Source: Micavibrio sp. UBA2020
GTDB taxonomy: Bacteria > Pseudomonadota > Alphaproteobacteria > Micavibrionales > UBA2020
Length of the DNA: 9,727 nucleotides
Direction of reading: 5' to 3'
Assembly: GCA_002334985.1 (NCBI GenBank)
Contig: DDBY01000050.1
Coordinates: 1 to 9,727, forward strand
The position numbers and the translations under genes were made by a program. Shown here one piece after another: positions 1 to 6,812 of the stretch. Under the pieces are notes generated by a model. That model saw only the letters and a list, made by a program, of their open reading frames with translations, had not been told where the DNA came from and did no database searches. The first letter of the stretch is position 1; each line of letters begins with the position of its first letter.

Positions 1-723
1 GCGCAAAAAACCGAAGGCCGCCGCATCACCGCCATCCGCCGCCGCGCGAAATATATTCTGATAGAGCTTGCAGGCGGCGATACGCTGATTGCGCACCTTG
101 GCATGTCGGGGCGCATGGTGATTGCGGATGCGGCCGAAAAATACATAGCCGAAAAACACGACCATGTGATTTTTCACCTCAAAGGAGGCGGACGCGTCGT
201 GTTCAACGATGCGCGGCGTTTCGGCGTTCTGGACATCGCGCCCACGAAGGATATAGAACAAACCCGCCATTTCGCCCATCTGGGGCCGGAGCCGCTGGAG
301 GACGCTTTCAGCGCGGCCTATTTGCAGGCGGCACTCGCGCCGCGAAAAACAGCCATTAAAATCGCCATCATGGACCAGGAACTGGTGGTCGGCGTCGGGA
401 ACATCTATGCCGCCGAAGCGTTGTTTGAATCGCGCATCGACCCCGCCCGCCCCGCGCAATCGCTGAGCGGCACGGAAGTGCGCAAATTATGGGCAGCCAT
501 CCGGAAGGTACTGGAAAAAGCGATTGCCGCAGGCGGCAGCTCCATCCGCGACTATGTGCAAAGCGACGGAGAGCTTGGCTATTTCCAGCATCAATGGGCG
601 GTTTACGACAAGGAAGGGCAGAAATGCCGCGGCTGCACCTGCCCCTTGCAAAAGACCGGCGGAATAAAGAGAATAACGCAGGGCGGACGCTCCACTTTTT
701 ACTGCCCGTCCCGCCAGAAATAA
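1..723 (+). CDS. mutM: Formamidopyrimidine-DNA glycosylase, 5'-truncated by window edge
   Basis: Base-excision repair enzyme that removes 8-oxoguanine and formamidopyrimidines and nicks the abasic site. The frame is open from base 1, so about 35-45 N-terminal residues, including the catalytic Pro-Glu, lie outside the window; 240 residues are visible. Visible family marks are AKYILIEL, HLGMSGRM, the KHDH lysine loop and ARRFG. The helix-two-turn-helix core follows with QELVVGVGNIYAAEALF, then the C-terminal zinc-finger hairpin with QGGRSTFYC, which carries the conserved DNA-contacting Arg. The zinc finger is odd. The usual last CxxC reads CPSR, so the final Cys is Arg, and the gap between the two halves is 22 residues instead of the usual 16, with an extra Cys (CRGCTC). 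Gene identity is secure; the altered finger is visible in the sequence, and its effect on activity is unknown. Confidence 0.95.
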   Translation, partial: AQKTEGRRITAIRRRAKYILIELAGGDTLIAHLGMSGRMVIADAAEKYIAEKHDHVIFHLKGGGRVVFNDARRFGVLDIAPTKDIEQTRHFAHLGPEPLEDAFSAAYLQAALAPRKTAIKIAIMDQELVVGVGNIYAAEALFESRIDPARPAQSLSGTEVRKLWAAIRKVLEKAIAAGGSSIRDYVQSDGELGYFQHQWAVYDKEGQKCRGCTCPLQKTGGIKRITQGGRSTFYCPSRQK

Positions 724-772
724 CAATCGGCATTTGCGCAAGGGCGATGCCCGCGACCAGAAAGAGGCTTTC

Positions 773-1147
773 ATGCTGCGCCGTTTTATTATCACGACCC
801 TGTTCGCGCTTGTGTTCATTCCCGCGGCCGCGTTTGCGGATTATTCCAAAGTCATCACCGACCTGCCGCTGATGGAAACGATGAAGGAAGACCTCTCCAA
901 AACCGTCGCGTTTGATACGGCCGACGGGCGCATCCTTGAAACCACCGCCGAAACCCCCGCGCAGGTGCGTCAGGTGCTGGGCTATTACGGGCAGGCGTTG
1001 CCGCCGCTTGGCTGGCAGTTGATGAAGGGCACATTCAATACCTATACGCGCAAAAAAGAAATTCTTGTCATCGACGTGTTTCAAAAACCGGGCACACCCG
1101 GCATGCAGCTGGTGCAGTTCAAAATCGCGCCCGCCCCGAAAATGTAA
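773..1147 (+). CDS. Small exported protein of unknown function
   Basis: Function not recognised. I chose the ATG at 773, not the upstream in-frame ATG at 734, because AAAGAGG (761-767) sits just before it and because translation then begins directly with a signal peptide. That peptide is MLRR, a hydrophobic stretch, then a likely cleavage site after AAAFA, near residue 21. The product is 124 aa, about 100 after cleavage. It is a compact domain with no cysteine and no further membrane segment. Possible family marks are VAFDTADGRI, a YYGQALPPLGW stretch in the middle, and an alternating beta-like end (EILVIDVFQKP, VQFKIAP). It lies 49 bp after mutM and 72 bp before the hydratase on the same strand, so co-transcription is plausible. 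A small periplasmic protein is the most that can be inferred. Confidence 0.75.
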   Translation: MLRRFIITTLFALVFIPAAAFADYSKVITDLPLMETMKEDLSKTVAFDTADGRILETTAETPAQVRQVLGYYGQALPPLGWQLMKGTFNTYTRKKEILVIDVFQKPGTPGMQLVQFKIAPAPKM

Positions 1148-1219
1148 TCATAACCAACCCGAGAGAGGCGCAGCATGAGCACCGCCGCCCAACAGAACCT
1201 AAAACAAAAGGACACCGTC

Positions 1220-1996
1220 ATGACATTCGAAAACATCCTGACCGAGAAAAAAGGCGCCGTCGGCATCATCACGCTCAATCGCCCCAAGGCGCTGAACGCG
1301 CTTTGCAAACAGTTGATGGACGAGCTGACCGCCGCCGTTGACGACATGGAAAACGACGACAACATCCGCGTGATGATTGTAACGGGCAGCGAAAAAGCCT
1401 TCGCCGCCGGTGCGGACATCAAGGAAATGGCGTCCAAGGGTTTTGTCGATGTTTATGCGGGTAATTTCATCACCAGCAACTGGGAGCGCCTGACACGCAC
1501 GCGCAAGCCCGTGATTGCGGCTGTCGCGGGTTATGCCCTCGGCGGCGGGTGCGAGCTTGCGATGATGTGCGATTTCATCATTGCGGCAGACAGCGCGAAA
1601 TTCAGCCAGCCCGAAATCACCATCGGCACCATTCCGGGCGCGGGCGGCACGCAGCGCCTGACGCGCGCGGTCGGCAAGGCCAAGGCGATGGAGCTGTGCC
1701 TGACCGGCCGCATGATGGACGCGGAAGAAGCCGAGCGCGCCGGACTGGTCGCCCGCATCGTCCCCGCCGCGGATTTGATGGCCGAGGCCATGAAAACCGC
1801 GGAGAAAATCGCCAGCTTCTCCCCCATTGCCGCTATGATGGCCAAAGAAGCCGTCAATGCCGCCTTTGAAACCACCCTGAGCGAGGGGATGCGCTTCGAG
1901 CGCCGCCTGTTCCACAGCAGCTTTGCCACCGAAGACCAGAAGGAAGGCATGGCCGCCTTCGCCGAAAAGCGCCCGGCCAGCTTTAAAGGCCGCTAA
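1220..1996 (+). CDS. Enoyl-CoA hydratase (crotonase family)
   Basis: Adds water to trans-2-enoyl-CoA in fatty-acid beta-oxidation or related acyl-CoA pathways; cytosolic, and hexameric in the family. From the ATG at 1220 it is 258 aa, the usual length. Marks in order are the [12 protein letters not shown] strand-turn, AGADIKEM (residues 63-70, oxyanion hole and CoA site) and [15 protein letters not shown] (104-118), with catalytic Glu112. [19 protein letters not shown] carries the second catalytic Glu132. Both glutamates are kept, so it should be a true hydratase and not an isomerase-only or degenerate member. AAAGGA (1207-1212) precedes 1220 at good spacing. An in-frame ATG at 1175 with its own GAGAGAGG would add 15 unconserved-looking residues. 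The position between mutM and rpsT matches alphaproteobacterial synteny. Confidence 0.93.
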   Translation: MTFENILTEKKGAVGIITLNRPKALNALCKQLMDELTAAVDDMENDDNIRVMIVTGSEKAFAAGADIKEMASKGFVDVYAGNFITSNWERLTRTRKPVIAAVAGYALGGGCELAMMCDFIIAADSAKFSQPEITIGTIPGAGGTQRLTRAVGKAKAMELCLTGRMMDAEEAERAGLVARIVPAADLMAEAMKTAEKIASFSPIAAMMAKEAVNAAFETTLSEGMRFERRLFHSSFATEDQKEGMAAFAEKRPASFKGR

Positions 1997-2012
1997 AACA
2001 GCCCTTTAAAGC
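1980..2012 (+). repeat. Inverted repeat spanning the hydratase stop codon
   Basis: GCTTTAAAGG (1980-1989) is exactly complementary to CCTTTAAAGC (2003-2012), with a 13-base loop that contains the stop codon. A second small stem, CCCG-GAAA-CGGG (2012-2023), follows directly. There is no T run, so this is not a classical intrinsic terminator. It could be a 3' mRNA stabilising or processing structure. Confidence 0.45.
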
Positions 2013-2072
2013 CCGGAAACGGGGCAATACAGGCATTTTACGGATTATTTGGGCGAAAACCCCTCGCGCCGG

Positions 2073-2101
2073 TTGACTTTGGGGATAAACCGCTTTAAAA
2101 A
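2073..2101 (+). promoter_or_regulatory. Probable sigma70-type promoter for rpsT
   Basis: TTGACT (2073-2078) is followed after 17 bases by TAAAAA (2096-2101), or after 15 bases by TTTAAA. The -35 match is good (5 of 6) and the -10 is weak. Transcription starting near 2108 would give a leader of roughly 110 nt before rpsT. This is a by-eye motif call. Confidence 0.45.
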
Positions 2102-2113
2102 CCGTGAAATCCT

Positions 2114-2204
2114 GATGCCGCCGGGAATCATCCTGATTCTGCCGTGCGCCGGGATGCCGCCGGAATGTCCGGCTTTAACAAGATAACGCTTAACAGCCTT
2201 AACA
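2114..2204 (+). repeat. Short direct repeats in the rpsT leader
   Basis: GATGCCGCCGG occurs at 2114-2124 and again at 2153-2163. Two GANTC sites (2125-2129 and 2135-2139) lie between the copies. TTAACA then occurs three times, at 2175-2180, 2190-2195 and 2199-2204, just upstream of the S20 ribosome binding site. This accounts for most of the 225-bp gap before rpsT. The repeats are visible in the sequence. A regulatory role, for instance S20 autoregulation through the leader, is only a guess. Confidence 0.4.
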
Positions 2205-2221
2205 CAGAAAGAGCACTTAGA

Positions 2222-2497
2222 ATGCCCGTCCATAAGTCCGCCAAAAAACGCGTCCGCCGCAATGCCCGTGTCGCTGCCGAAAACAAGAGCCGCACGTCGC
2301 AAATGCGCTCTTCCATCCGCAAGGTAGAAGAAGCGATTGCTAAAGGTGACGACAAAGCCGCCGCAGAAGCCCTGAAGGCCGCTCAGCCGAAAATCCAGCG
2401 CGGCGCCGACAAAGGCGTTCTGCACAAGAAAACCGCTTCGCGCAAAATCTCGCGCCTGTCCAAGCAGATCAAAACGCTGAAGACCGCGAAGAAATAA
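2222..2497 (+). CDS. rpsT: 30S ribosomal protein S20
   Basis: Small-subunit protein that binds 16S rRNA as a helical bundle. It is 91 aa, very basic and lysine/alanine-rich, and starts [14 protein letters not shown], a variant of the family's usual MANHKSAKKR opening. The long amphipathic helices ([25 protein letters not shown]) and the ending [15 protein letters not shown] are typical. An in-frame start at 2144 would add 26 residues that do not resemble S20. I chose 2222 because the S20 signature begins there and GAAAGAG (2207-2213) precedes it. It appears to be a single-gene transcript, with its own promoter upstream and a strong terminator downstream. The rpsT-dnaA neighbourhood is characteristic of alphaproteobacteria. 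Confidence 0.96.
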   Translation: MPVHKSAKKRVRRNARVAAENKSRTSQMRSSIRKVEEAIAKGDDKAAAEALKAAQPKIQRGADKGVLHKKTASRKISRLSKQIKTLKTAKK

Positions 2498-2543
2498 TTC
2501 AAGAATAACCAAGACCGGGTCAACCGGCTCTCCTTTGTCAAAG

Positions 2544-2573
2544 AACGCCGCACTTGTTTGCGGCGTTTTTTTT
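2544..2573 (+). terminator. Intrinsic terminator after rpsT
   Basis: Perfect 9-bp stem AACGCCGCA (2544-2552) / TGCGGCGTT (2559-2567) with a 6-base loop. It continues into a run of eight T (2566-2573). It separates rpsT from the dnaA control region. Confidence 0.9.
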
Positions 2574-2605
2574 GCGCGCAGCGCAGGCACAAAAAATCAT
2601 GTGTT

Positions 2606-2812
2606 GATTCTGCACGCCTGCAGCGCGTGAATCACAGGCGCCTGCGCGGACGTTAAAACAGCGCGGCGATTCTCGTCCGATTCTCCGCCCTGTCTTGCGA
2701 TTCTCCCGCGGGCACATGCTGCATGTTCCCGATTCATACCGAATGCGTGTCAAACAAAAACGCCGCGCGCGCAAAAATTCCGCATCAGAATCGGACACAA
2801 AAAAACCGATTC
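2606..2812. promoter_or_regulatory. Cluster of GANTC (CcrM-type) methylation sites
   Basis: Eight GANTC sites lie in 207 bp, starting at 2606, 2629, 2668, 2679, 2699, 2731, 2788 and 2808. Two more, at 2931 and 3058, continue the series towards dnaA. Three read GATTCTC (2668, 2679, 2699). GANTC is the target of CcrM in alphaproteobacteria, where methylation state times dnaA and other cell-cycle genes, in part with the activator GcrA. The sites are read directly from the sequence. The CcrM link is family knowledge, and a role here is inferred. Confidence 0.65.
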
Positions 2813-2909
2813 AAAAATCGCAACCGAAAAGTATTTGCACGCGTGTTTTTTCATCGCAAAAAATCGGCGTCATGCCGCATAATTTTGTTCGTTTGTTGCC
2901 TTTTTAAAA

Positions 2910-2918
2910 TTATCCACA
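2910..2918 (+). promoter_or_regulatory. Consensus DnaA box
   Basis: TTATCCACA is a perfect match to the high-affinity DnaA box. It sits at the right edge of an AT-rich stretch (2880-2912) and 249 bp before the dnaA start, so it fits autoregulation or an origin element. Confidence 0.7.
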
Positions 2919-2926
2919 ATCTCCTC

Positions 2927-2955
2927 TTGCGACTCATTTTGGTGGTGGGTAGTCT
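2927..2955 (+). promoter_or_regulatory. Possible dnaA promoter overlapping a GANTC site
   Basis: TTGCGA (2927-2932), then 17 bases, then TAGTCT (2950-2955). Both hexamers are weak matches. The GACTC at 2931-2935 overlaps the -35 element. Methylation-responsive promoters in Caulobacter also carry GANTC near the core promoter, which is the only reason I list this weak candidate. Confidence 0.25.
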
Positions 2956-3067
2956 TGCTCTCACTTCACACCTGCACCGATAAAAAAAGCAACGAACCGC
3001 AAGGTTTTCGCGCCATTTCATCGACGTGCCGGTTTTCCTTCACGCGGGAAAGCAGCAGAATCGTTTA

Positions 3068-3076
3068 TCGTCCACA
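3068..3076 (+). promoter_or_regulatory. DnaA-box-like site (degenerate)
   Basis: TCGTCCACA keeps the TCCACA core and has two mismatches to the consensus. It has the same orientation as the box at 2910 and lies 91 bp before the dnaA start. Confidence 0.35.
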
Positions 3077-3166
3077 AACATGGATGGCAGCGAAAAAGCC
3101 CTGTTCCGCCAAAGGTTGTGAAGACGGGTTTTGGGTTCTACTTTTTCATTCAGTCAGAGGCGCACG

Positions 3167-4609
3167 ATGTTCGAAGGCGGGAATACGATTGTCCACAAAG
3201 ATGACGAAACGGGCAGCGTAAACCGCAGCGTGAACCTTGGTGGCGATTCCGCTTTTGCAAACGCCTTTGAGGGCGTGAAGGCCGCGCTGAAAGCCGATAT
3301 CGGCGATACCGCTTTCCGCAGCTGGGTTGCGCCGCTTTGCGCGCGCGCGTTTGACGCGGGCACGCTTGAAATCTCTGTCCCCACCCGTTTTATCCGCGAC
3401 TGGGTACGCACGCATTATGCGGAGCGTATCGCGCGCCTTTGCGCCGCGCAAATTGCAGGCTGCGCACGCGTTGAATATATCGTGGCCGCAGGTGCGCAAA
3501 AACCCGCCGCCGCCGATGCGGCGCGCGCCTACGAACCTGTTATCACCGCGAATGAAAACGCGGCAGCGGCGGAAGCCGCGGAAAATCTTTCCTCCGCCCT
3601 CGACCCCCGTTTCACGTTTGAAAACTTTGTCGTCGGCGCCAGCAACGAGCTCGCCTTCGCCGCTGCAAAAAAACTGGCGTCGGGCGAGAATGTCACGTTC
3701 AACCCGCTGTTCCTGCAAGGCGGCGTCGGGCTTGGCAAAACGCATCTGATGCAAGCCATCGCGCATGACGCCCTCGCGCGCACGCCGGAAAAACGCGTCG
3801 TTTATATGTCGGCCGAAAAATTCATGTACCAGTTCGTGCGCGCCCTGCGCAGCCGCGACACCATGGCGTTCAAGGAATATGTGCGCGGCGTCGATATTCT
3901 GATGATTGATGATATTCAATTCATTTGCGGCAAGGAATCGACGGCACAGGAATTTTTCCATACCTTCAACGCGCTGATTGACCAGGGCAAACAAATCGTG
4001 CTGTCCGCAGACAAGGCGCCGGGCGACCTTGATGGCCTTGATGACCGCCTGCGCTCCCGCCTTGGCATGGGGCTGGTCGCCGGCATTCAGGGCACCAGCT
4101 ATGAGCTGCGCCTTGAAATCCTGCGCGCCAAATGCGCCCTGATGAAACGCGAAATGCCCGAAGCGGTGCTGGCCTTCCTTGCCGGTAAAATCACCAGCAA
4201 CGTGCGCGAGATGGAAGGCGCCCTCAACCGCCTTATCGCCCATGCGGAGCTTGTCGGCCGCGCCATCACCGTCGAAGGCGCCGAGGAGCTGTTGCAAGAC
4301 CTGCTGCGCGCCGCCGGCCGCCGCGTGACCATCGAAGACATCCAGCGCCGCGTCGCAGACCATTACAACCTGCGCATGACGGATATCCTCTCCCCCCGCC
4401 GTGCCCGCCCCGTGGCGCGCCCGCGTCAGGTGGCGATGTATCTGGCCAAGGCGCTGACGGAGCATTCCCTGCCCGAAATCGGCCGTAAATTCGGCGGACG
4501 CGACCACACGACCATTATTCATGGCGTGCGCAAAATCGAAGAGCTTTTGCAGGCTGACCGCCAGCTGGCCGCCGATATCGAAACCCTGAAGCAGCGCATC
4601 GCGGGCTAA
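3167..4609 (+). CDS. dnaA: Chromosomal replication initiator protein DnaA
   Basis: AAA+ ATPase that binds DnaA boxes and opens the origin. The product is 480 aa. Domain I (about residues 25-95) has the WVAPLCA and FIRDWVRTHY marks, followed by an Ala/Glu-rich linker. Domain III begins near FTFENFVVGASNELAFAAA, with Walker A GGVGLGKT at 185-192, Walker B with Asp248/Asp249 (LMIDDIQF) and the DDRLRSRL arginine-bearing box VII region. Domain IV carries DILSPRRARPVARPRQVAMY and the DNA-binding signature GGRDHTT (443-449). I chose the ATG at 3167 because AGAGG (3156-3160) is well placed. A TTG start at 3131 would add 12 residues and has no clear ribosome site. No dnaN follows, as in many alphaproteobacteria. 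Upstream GANTC and DnaA boxes suggest methylation-linked and autoregulatory control. Confidence 0.97.
   Translation: MFEGGNTIVHKDDETGSVNRSVNLGGDSAFANAFEGVKAALKADIGDTAFRSWVAPLCARAFDAGTLEISVPTRFIRDWVRTHYAERIARLCAAQIAGCARVEYIVAAGAQKPAAADAARAYEPVITANENAAAAEAAENLSSALDPRFTFENFVVGASNELAFAAAKKLASGENVTFNPLFLQGGVGLGKTHLMQAIAHDALARTPEKRVVYMSAEKFMYQFVRALRSRDTMAFKEYVRGVDILMIDDIQFICGKESTAQEFFHTFNALIDQGKQIVLSADKAPGDLDGLDDRLRSRLGMGLVAGIQGTSYELRLEILRAKCALMKREMPEAVLAFLAGKITSNVREMEGALNRLIAHAELVGRAITVEGAEELLQDLLRAAGRRVTIEDIQRRVADHYNLRMTDILSPRRARPVARPRQVAMYLAKALTEHSLPEIGRKFGGRDHTTIIHGVRKIEELLQADRQLAADIETLKQRIAG
3189..3197 (+). promoter_or_regulatory. DnaA-box-like site inside the dnaA 5' coding region
   Basis: TTGTCCACA differs from the consensus at one base. 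It lies 22 bp into dnaA in the same orientation as the two upstream sites. DnaA bound here could act on its own gene, but chance is possible for a single one-mismatch 9-mer. Confidence 0.35.
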
Positions 4610-4640
4610 GCCCTGCCCTTGCCCTCTTTCTCACCGCCCC

Positions 4641-4661
4641 GCCGCCGCGGGCGCAGGCGGC
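4641..4661 (+). other. GC-rich hairpin after dnaA
   Basis: GCCGCC (4641-4646) pairs with GGCGGC (4656-4661) over a 9-base loop, 32 bp past the dnaA stop. Only ATTTG follows, not a T run, so termination here is doubtful. Confidence 0.3.
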
Positions 4662-4663
4662 AT

Positions 4664-4691
4664 TTGATATTCGGCCGGATTGGACTATATT
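4664..4691 (+). promoter_or_regulatory. Sigma70-like promoter for the DsbD-family gene
   Basis: TTGATA (4664-4669), a 16-base spacer, and TATATT (4686-4691): one of the best core promoters in the window. A start near 4698 is downstream of the first possible TTG codon at 4619, which supports the later translation start at 4730. Confidence 0.55.
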
Positions 4692-4729
4692 CTCGAAAGT
4701 GCCGTTTCTCCAGCCGCGCGGGGGTTCCT

Positions 4730-6733
4730 TTGTCGCTGTTTCGTCTTTTTTCGCTGTTTTCCGTTCTTGTCGCCCTTGGGCTGGGCGCGCCTGCACAAGC
4801 GCAGCTCTCTTCCCAGCCGGCCGCCTCTTCGCAGGTATCGTCCATTCCGCCCGCCCCTGCGCGGGTGTTCCACACAACGGCCGATTTGCTCAGCCCCATC
4901 ACGGCCACGGGTAGTGGCGATGTCGTGCCCGTCGCCCTGCGCGTGCGCATGGAGGGGAACTGGAAGATTTACTGGCGCACCCCTGGCGATTCCGGCCTGC
5001 CGCCCGCACTGGACTGGAGCGGGTCTGAAAACTTCAAAGGGCACACGGTGCACTGGCCCGCGCCCCACCGCTTCACCATCTATGACATCGACAATATCGG
5101 CTATAAGCACGAAGCCGTTTTCCCCATCGACATTCATGTGGCGGAGGCAGGCCAGCCGCTTTCCCTGAACCTCAAGCTTGACCTTCTGGTTTGCGATGAC
5201 ATTTGCGTGCCGGAAACCCATACCCTGCAATTCGCGCTGCCGGGCGGCGACGCGGCCCCCTCGCCAGAGGCGGAGACCTATGCCCGCGCCCGCAGCACCC
5301 TGCCCACCCCCGCGCATGACGGCGCGCGTTTTGACCGTCTGTGGCTGGATTACGACAGCGGCAACCGCAGCTTCGTCGTTGCCGAAATGACTGTGGCAGA
5401 TAAACCCGCAGGCGACATCGACCTTTTCATCGAGCATCCGGCCGCCACCGTTTTTGGCAAGCCCGCAACAGCGCACGACCCCAAAACCGGCAAGCTGACC
5501 TTGCGTGCGCCCATTCACAGCACGGAGCCTTTGGACAAAATCGAAGCCGACCTTTCAAACGGCACGCTGATGCTGACCTATACCAACGGCGCGCAAGCCG
5601 TCGAGGGCAGCCTCGCGCTATCCCCGCGTCCGTCGGGGGCGGAGGTGAAATCCGGCGCCAAAATCGGCGATAAAATCGTCACCTTTGATTATAAAATCCT
5701 GCTGCTGGCGCTGCTGGGCGGTCTGGTTTTGAACCTGATGCCCTGCGTCTTGCCGGTGCTGTCGCTTAAAATTTTATCCGTCGTCAGCCATGGCGGCAAA
5801 GACAGCCGCGGCGTGATTTTTAAAAACTTCATGGCCAGCGCGGCGGGGATTTTGTTTTCGTTCTGGCTGATTGCAGGTGCGCTGGTCGCGCTGAAATCGG
5901 CGGGGGAGACGATTGGCTGGGGTATCCAGTTCCAGCATCCGGGCTTCCTCGTGTTCCTGACGATTGTTGTGCTGGGCTTTGCTGCCAATATGTGGGGGCT
6001 GTTTGAAATTCCGCTGCCGCGTTTTATCGCGCGGCACGCCACGCCCAAATCGGCGGACGAGCCCACGCTGGCCGGACATTTCCTGACCGGTGCCTTCGCC
6101 ACGCTGCTGGCCACCCCTTGCACGGCGCCCTTCCTTGGCACGGCGGTCGGCTTTGCACTGGCACGCGGCGCGGTTGAGATTTTTACTATCTTTACCTTCC
6201 TCGGCCTTGGCCTTGCGCTGCCCTATATCCTGCTGGCGCTATCGCCGCGCGTGTTCAAATACATGCCGAAGCCGGGGGCATGGATGGTACGTTTGCGCAA
6301 GGTTCTCGCCCTTGCGCTGGTCGCCACGGCGCTTTGGCTGGGCAGCATTTTGCTGACCATCACCGCAACCCCGACACTGGCCAAGGGCTGGGAGAAGTTC
6401 GAACAGCCCCGCATCGCGGCGGAGCTGGCGGCCGGAAAAACCGTCTTCGTCGATGTCACCGCCGACTGGTGCCTGACCTGCAAAGCGAACAAGCGTTTCG
6501 TTTTGGAGCGCGCCGTTGTGGGCGAAGCGCTCGACGCCGAAAACGTGGTCAAGCTGCAAGCCGACTGGACGCAGCGCGATGAAAGCATCGCGGCCTATCT
6601 GCAAAGCTATGGTAAATACGGCATCCCCTTCAACATCGTCTATGGCCCCGCCGCGCCCGAAGGCATCATACTGCCCGAGCTTTTGACCGAGGCTGCGGTG
6701 CTGGATGCGCTCAGCGTGGCTGCGGGGGAATAG
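4730..6733 (+). CDS. DsbD/ScsB-type protein-disulfide reductase
   Basis: Inner-membrane protein that moves electrons from cytoplasmic thioredoxin to periplasmic thiol partners. From TTG 4730 it is 667 aa. It starts with a signal peptide (MSLFRLF, hydrophobic run, APAQA, about 25 aa). The periplasmic N-terminal domain has the Cys155-Asp-Asp-Ile-Cys159 pair. The CcdA/DsbD-type membrane core has about eight helices, with Cys339 in MPCVLPVLSLK and Cys464 in TPCTAPF. The C-terminal thioredoxin-like domain has Cys581-Leu-Thr-Cys584 (DWCLTCK) and the YGKYGIPFNIVY cis-Pro region. All three cysteine pairs are present, so the full relay looks intact. The open frame reaches back to TTG 4619, but that extension is Arg-rich and starts upstream of the promoter at 4664. 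GGGGG (4720-4724) lies just before 4730. The start is less certain than the function. I withhold a symbol because dsbD and scsB cannot be separated here. Confidence 0.88.
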   Translation: MSLFRLFSLFSVLVALGLGAPAQAQLSSQPAASSQVSSIPPAPARVFHTTADLLSPITATGSGDVVPVALRVRMEGNWKIYWRTPGDSGLPPALDWSGSENFKGHTVHWPAPHRFTIYDIDNIGYKHEAVFPIDIHVAEAGQPLSLNLKLDLLVCDDICVPETHTLQFALPGGDAAPSPEAETYARARSTLPTPAHDGARFDRLWLDYDSGNRSFVVAEMTVADKPAGDIDLFIEHPAATVFGKPATAHDPKTGKLTLRAPIHSTEPLDKIEADLSNGTLMLTYTNGAQAVEGSLALSPRPSGAEVKSGAKIGDKIVTFDYKILLLALLGGLVLNLMPCVLPVLSLKILSVVSHGGKDSRGVIFKNFMASAAGILFSFWLIAGALVALKSAGETIGWGIQFQHPGFLVFLTIVVLGFAANMWGLFEIPLPRFIARHATPKSADEPTLAGHFLTGAFATLLATPCTAPFLGTAVGFALARGAVEIFTIFTFLGLGLALPYILLALSPRVFKYMPKPGAWMVRLRKVLALALVATALWLGSILLTITATPTLAKGWEKFEQPRIAAELAAGKTVFVDVTADWCLTCKANKRFVLERAVVGEALDAENVVKLQADWTQRDESIAAYLQSYGKYGIPFNIVYGPAAPEGIILPELLTEAAVLDALSVAAGE

Positions 6734-6812
6734 GGTAAAAACCACCCCTGAAGCCGCCTGAAAGCGGTACTGATTAATTGATTAGAAACCAAGAATACCG
6801 TAGGCTTGACCT

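Larger units (their letters stand above)
2574..3166. other. Long non-coding region between rpsT and dnaA
   Basis: No credible gene. The short open frames here lack ribosome sites and recognisable protein character. The left part is GC-rich and carries inverted repeats, such as the perfect palindrome CAGGCGCCTG (2635-2644) and the pair GAATCGG (2788-2794) / CCGATTC (2806-2812). The right part, about 2750-2920, is rich in A and T runs for this genome and ends in a DnaA box. Ten GANTC sites fall in this gap. It should contain the dnaA promoter and could be origin-like, though alphaproteobacterial origins are often elsewhere (in Caulobacter, beside hemE). The two main signals have their own entries. 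Confidence 0.7.

Noticed and set aside
2175..2204. TTAACA repeats as a CtrA-binding site
   Set aside because: CtrA sites are TTAA-N7-TTAA; the gaps here are 11 and 5 bases, so the spacing does not fit.
2574..3166. A CRISPR array or mobile-element ends in the repeat-rich gap
   Set aside because: Repeats are 5-10 bp and irregular, with no repeat-spacer pattern, no transposase and no terminal inverted repeats.
2695..3221. Small open frames in the rpsT-dnaA gap
   Set aside because: No ribosome site, Arg/Lys-rich translations of repetitive DNA, and they overlap each other and the regulatory sites.
3146..4522. Long minus-strand open frame (458 codons) opposite dnaA
   Set aside because: It is the antisense shadow of a GC-rich gene whose DnaA motifs are certain on the plus strand; the antisense product has no recognisable domain.
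4685..5518. Minus-strand open frame inside the DsbD-type gene
   Set aside because: Overlaps the signal peptide and CxxxC domain of a well-supported plus-strand gene; no motif of its own.
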